13,753 bases of DNA from JAXJYR01 sp964593515 (GTDB lineage: Bacteria > Bacillota_I > Bacilli_A > Erysipelotrichales > Erysipelotrichaceae). Positions 13,750-13,753 of the stretch are shown in pieces. A program made the position numbers and the translations under genes. Where the stretch lies: positions 1 to 13,753 of the forward strand of contig CAZQJH010000031.1 of the NCBI GenBank assembly GCA_964593515.1. Direction: 5' to 3'. Under the pieces are notes generated by a model. The model saw only the letters and a program-made list of their open reading frames with translations, did not search any database and was not told the DNA's origin. Numbering within the stretch: the first letter of the stretch is position 1; every line of letters begins with the position of its first letter.

Positions 13750-13753
13750 TCAA

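Noticed and set aside
1..13753. CRISPR arrays, tRNA or rRNA genes
   Set aside because: No regularly spaced short repeats, no cloverleaf-like segments and no conserved rRNA blocks were seen on either strand.

Overview
The window comes from a very AT-rich, low-GC Firmicute. Ribosome binding sites of the AGGAGG/AAAGGGG type sit 5-8 bases before nearly every start, and leucine is written almost only as TTA. An S-layer-homology anchored wall protein and the mix of housekeeping genes suggest a gut-type Erysipelotrichia-like lineage. That placement is inference from style; no rRNA gene or other phylogenetic marker is present.

Left part (1-7202): a highly expressed class II fructose-bisphosphate aldolase (fba) with its own promoter and terminator is followed by one very large secreted protein of 1950 residues. 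This protein carries two complete NagZ-type family 3 glycoside hydrolase modules (each barrel plus C-terminal domain), one FIVAR-like module between them, a discoidin-like beta-sandwich, three more FIVAR-like modules and three SLH domains. Its promoter region carries a cre-like (CcpA/LacI-type) site and a separate perfect inverted repeat, so carbohydrate control is likely. The strongest anomaly in the window lies inside this gene: 923 bases (1681-2603) are identical base for base to 3805-4727, while both flanks of the two modules have diverged. This pattern indicates gene conversion, or otherwise an assembly problem.

Middle part (7203-10871): a small GNAT-like acetyltransferase with a degenerate acetyl-CoA loop converges, through a shared bidirectional terminator, on a minus-strand mntP-rarA operon (manganese exporter, then replication-associated AAA+ ATPase). 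mntP is divergent from ispF (isoprenoid precursor synthesis). Their two promoters meet back to back, and an inverted repeat covers the mntP start region. ispF converges on a beta-phosphoglucomutase-like HAD gene through a second bidirectional hairpin terminator.

Right part (10872-13753): a CBS/DRTGG-regulated manganese-dependent inorganic pyrophosphatase, divergent from the HAD gene across a 15-base palindrome, ends the host-like sequence at a strong terminator. Beyond it lies a tyrosine recombinase with clearly different codon use (5 of 24 leucines are TTA, against all of them in fba). It is followed by a run of three adjacent inverted repeats cut by the window edge. This looks like the left edge of an integrated mobile element, with the cargo outside the window.

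Manganese links two of the genes, since MntP exports Mn(II) and the pyrophosphatase uses it. They are separately transcribed and no shared regulation can be shown. No tRNA, rRNA, CRISPR array or known riboswitch was seen.
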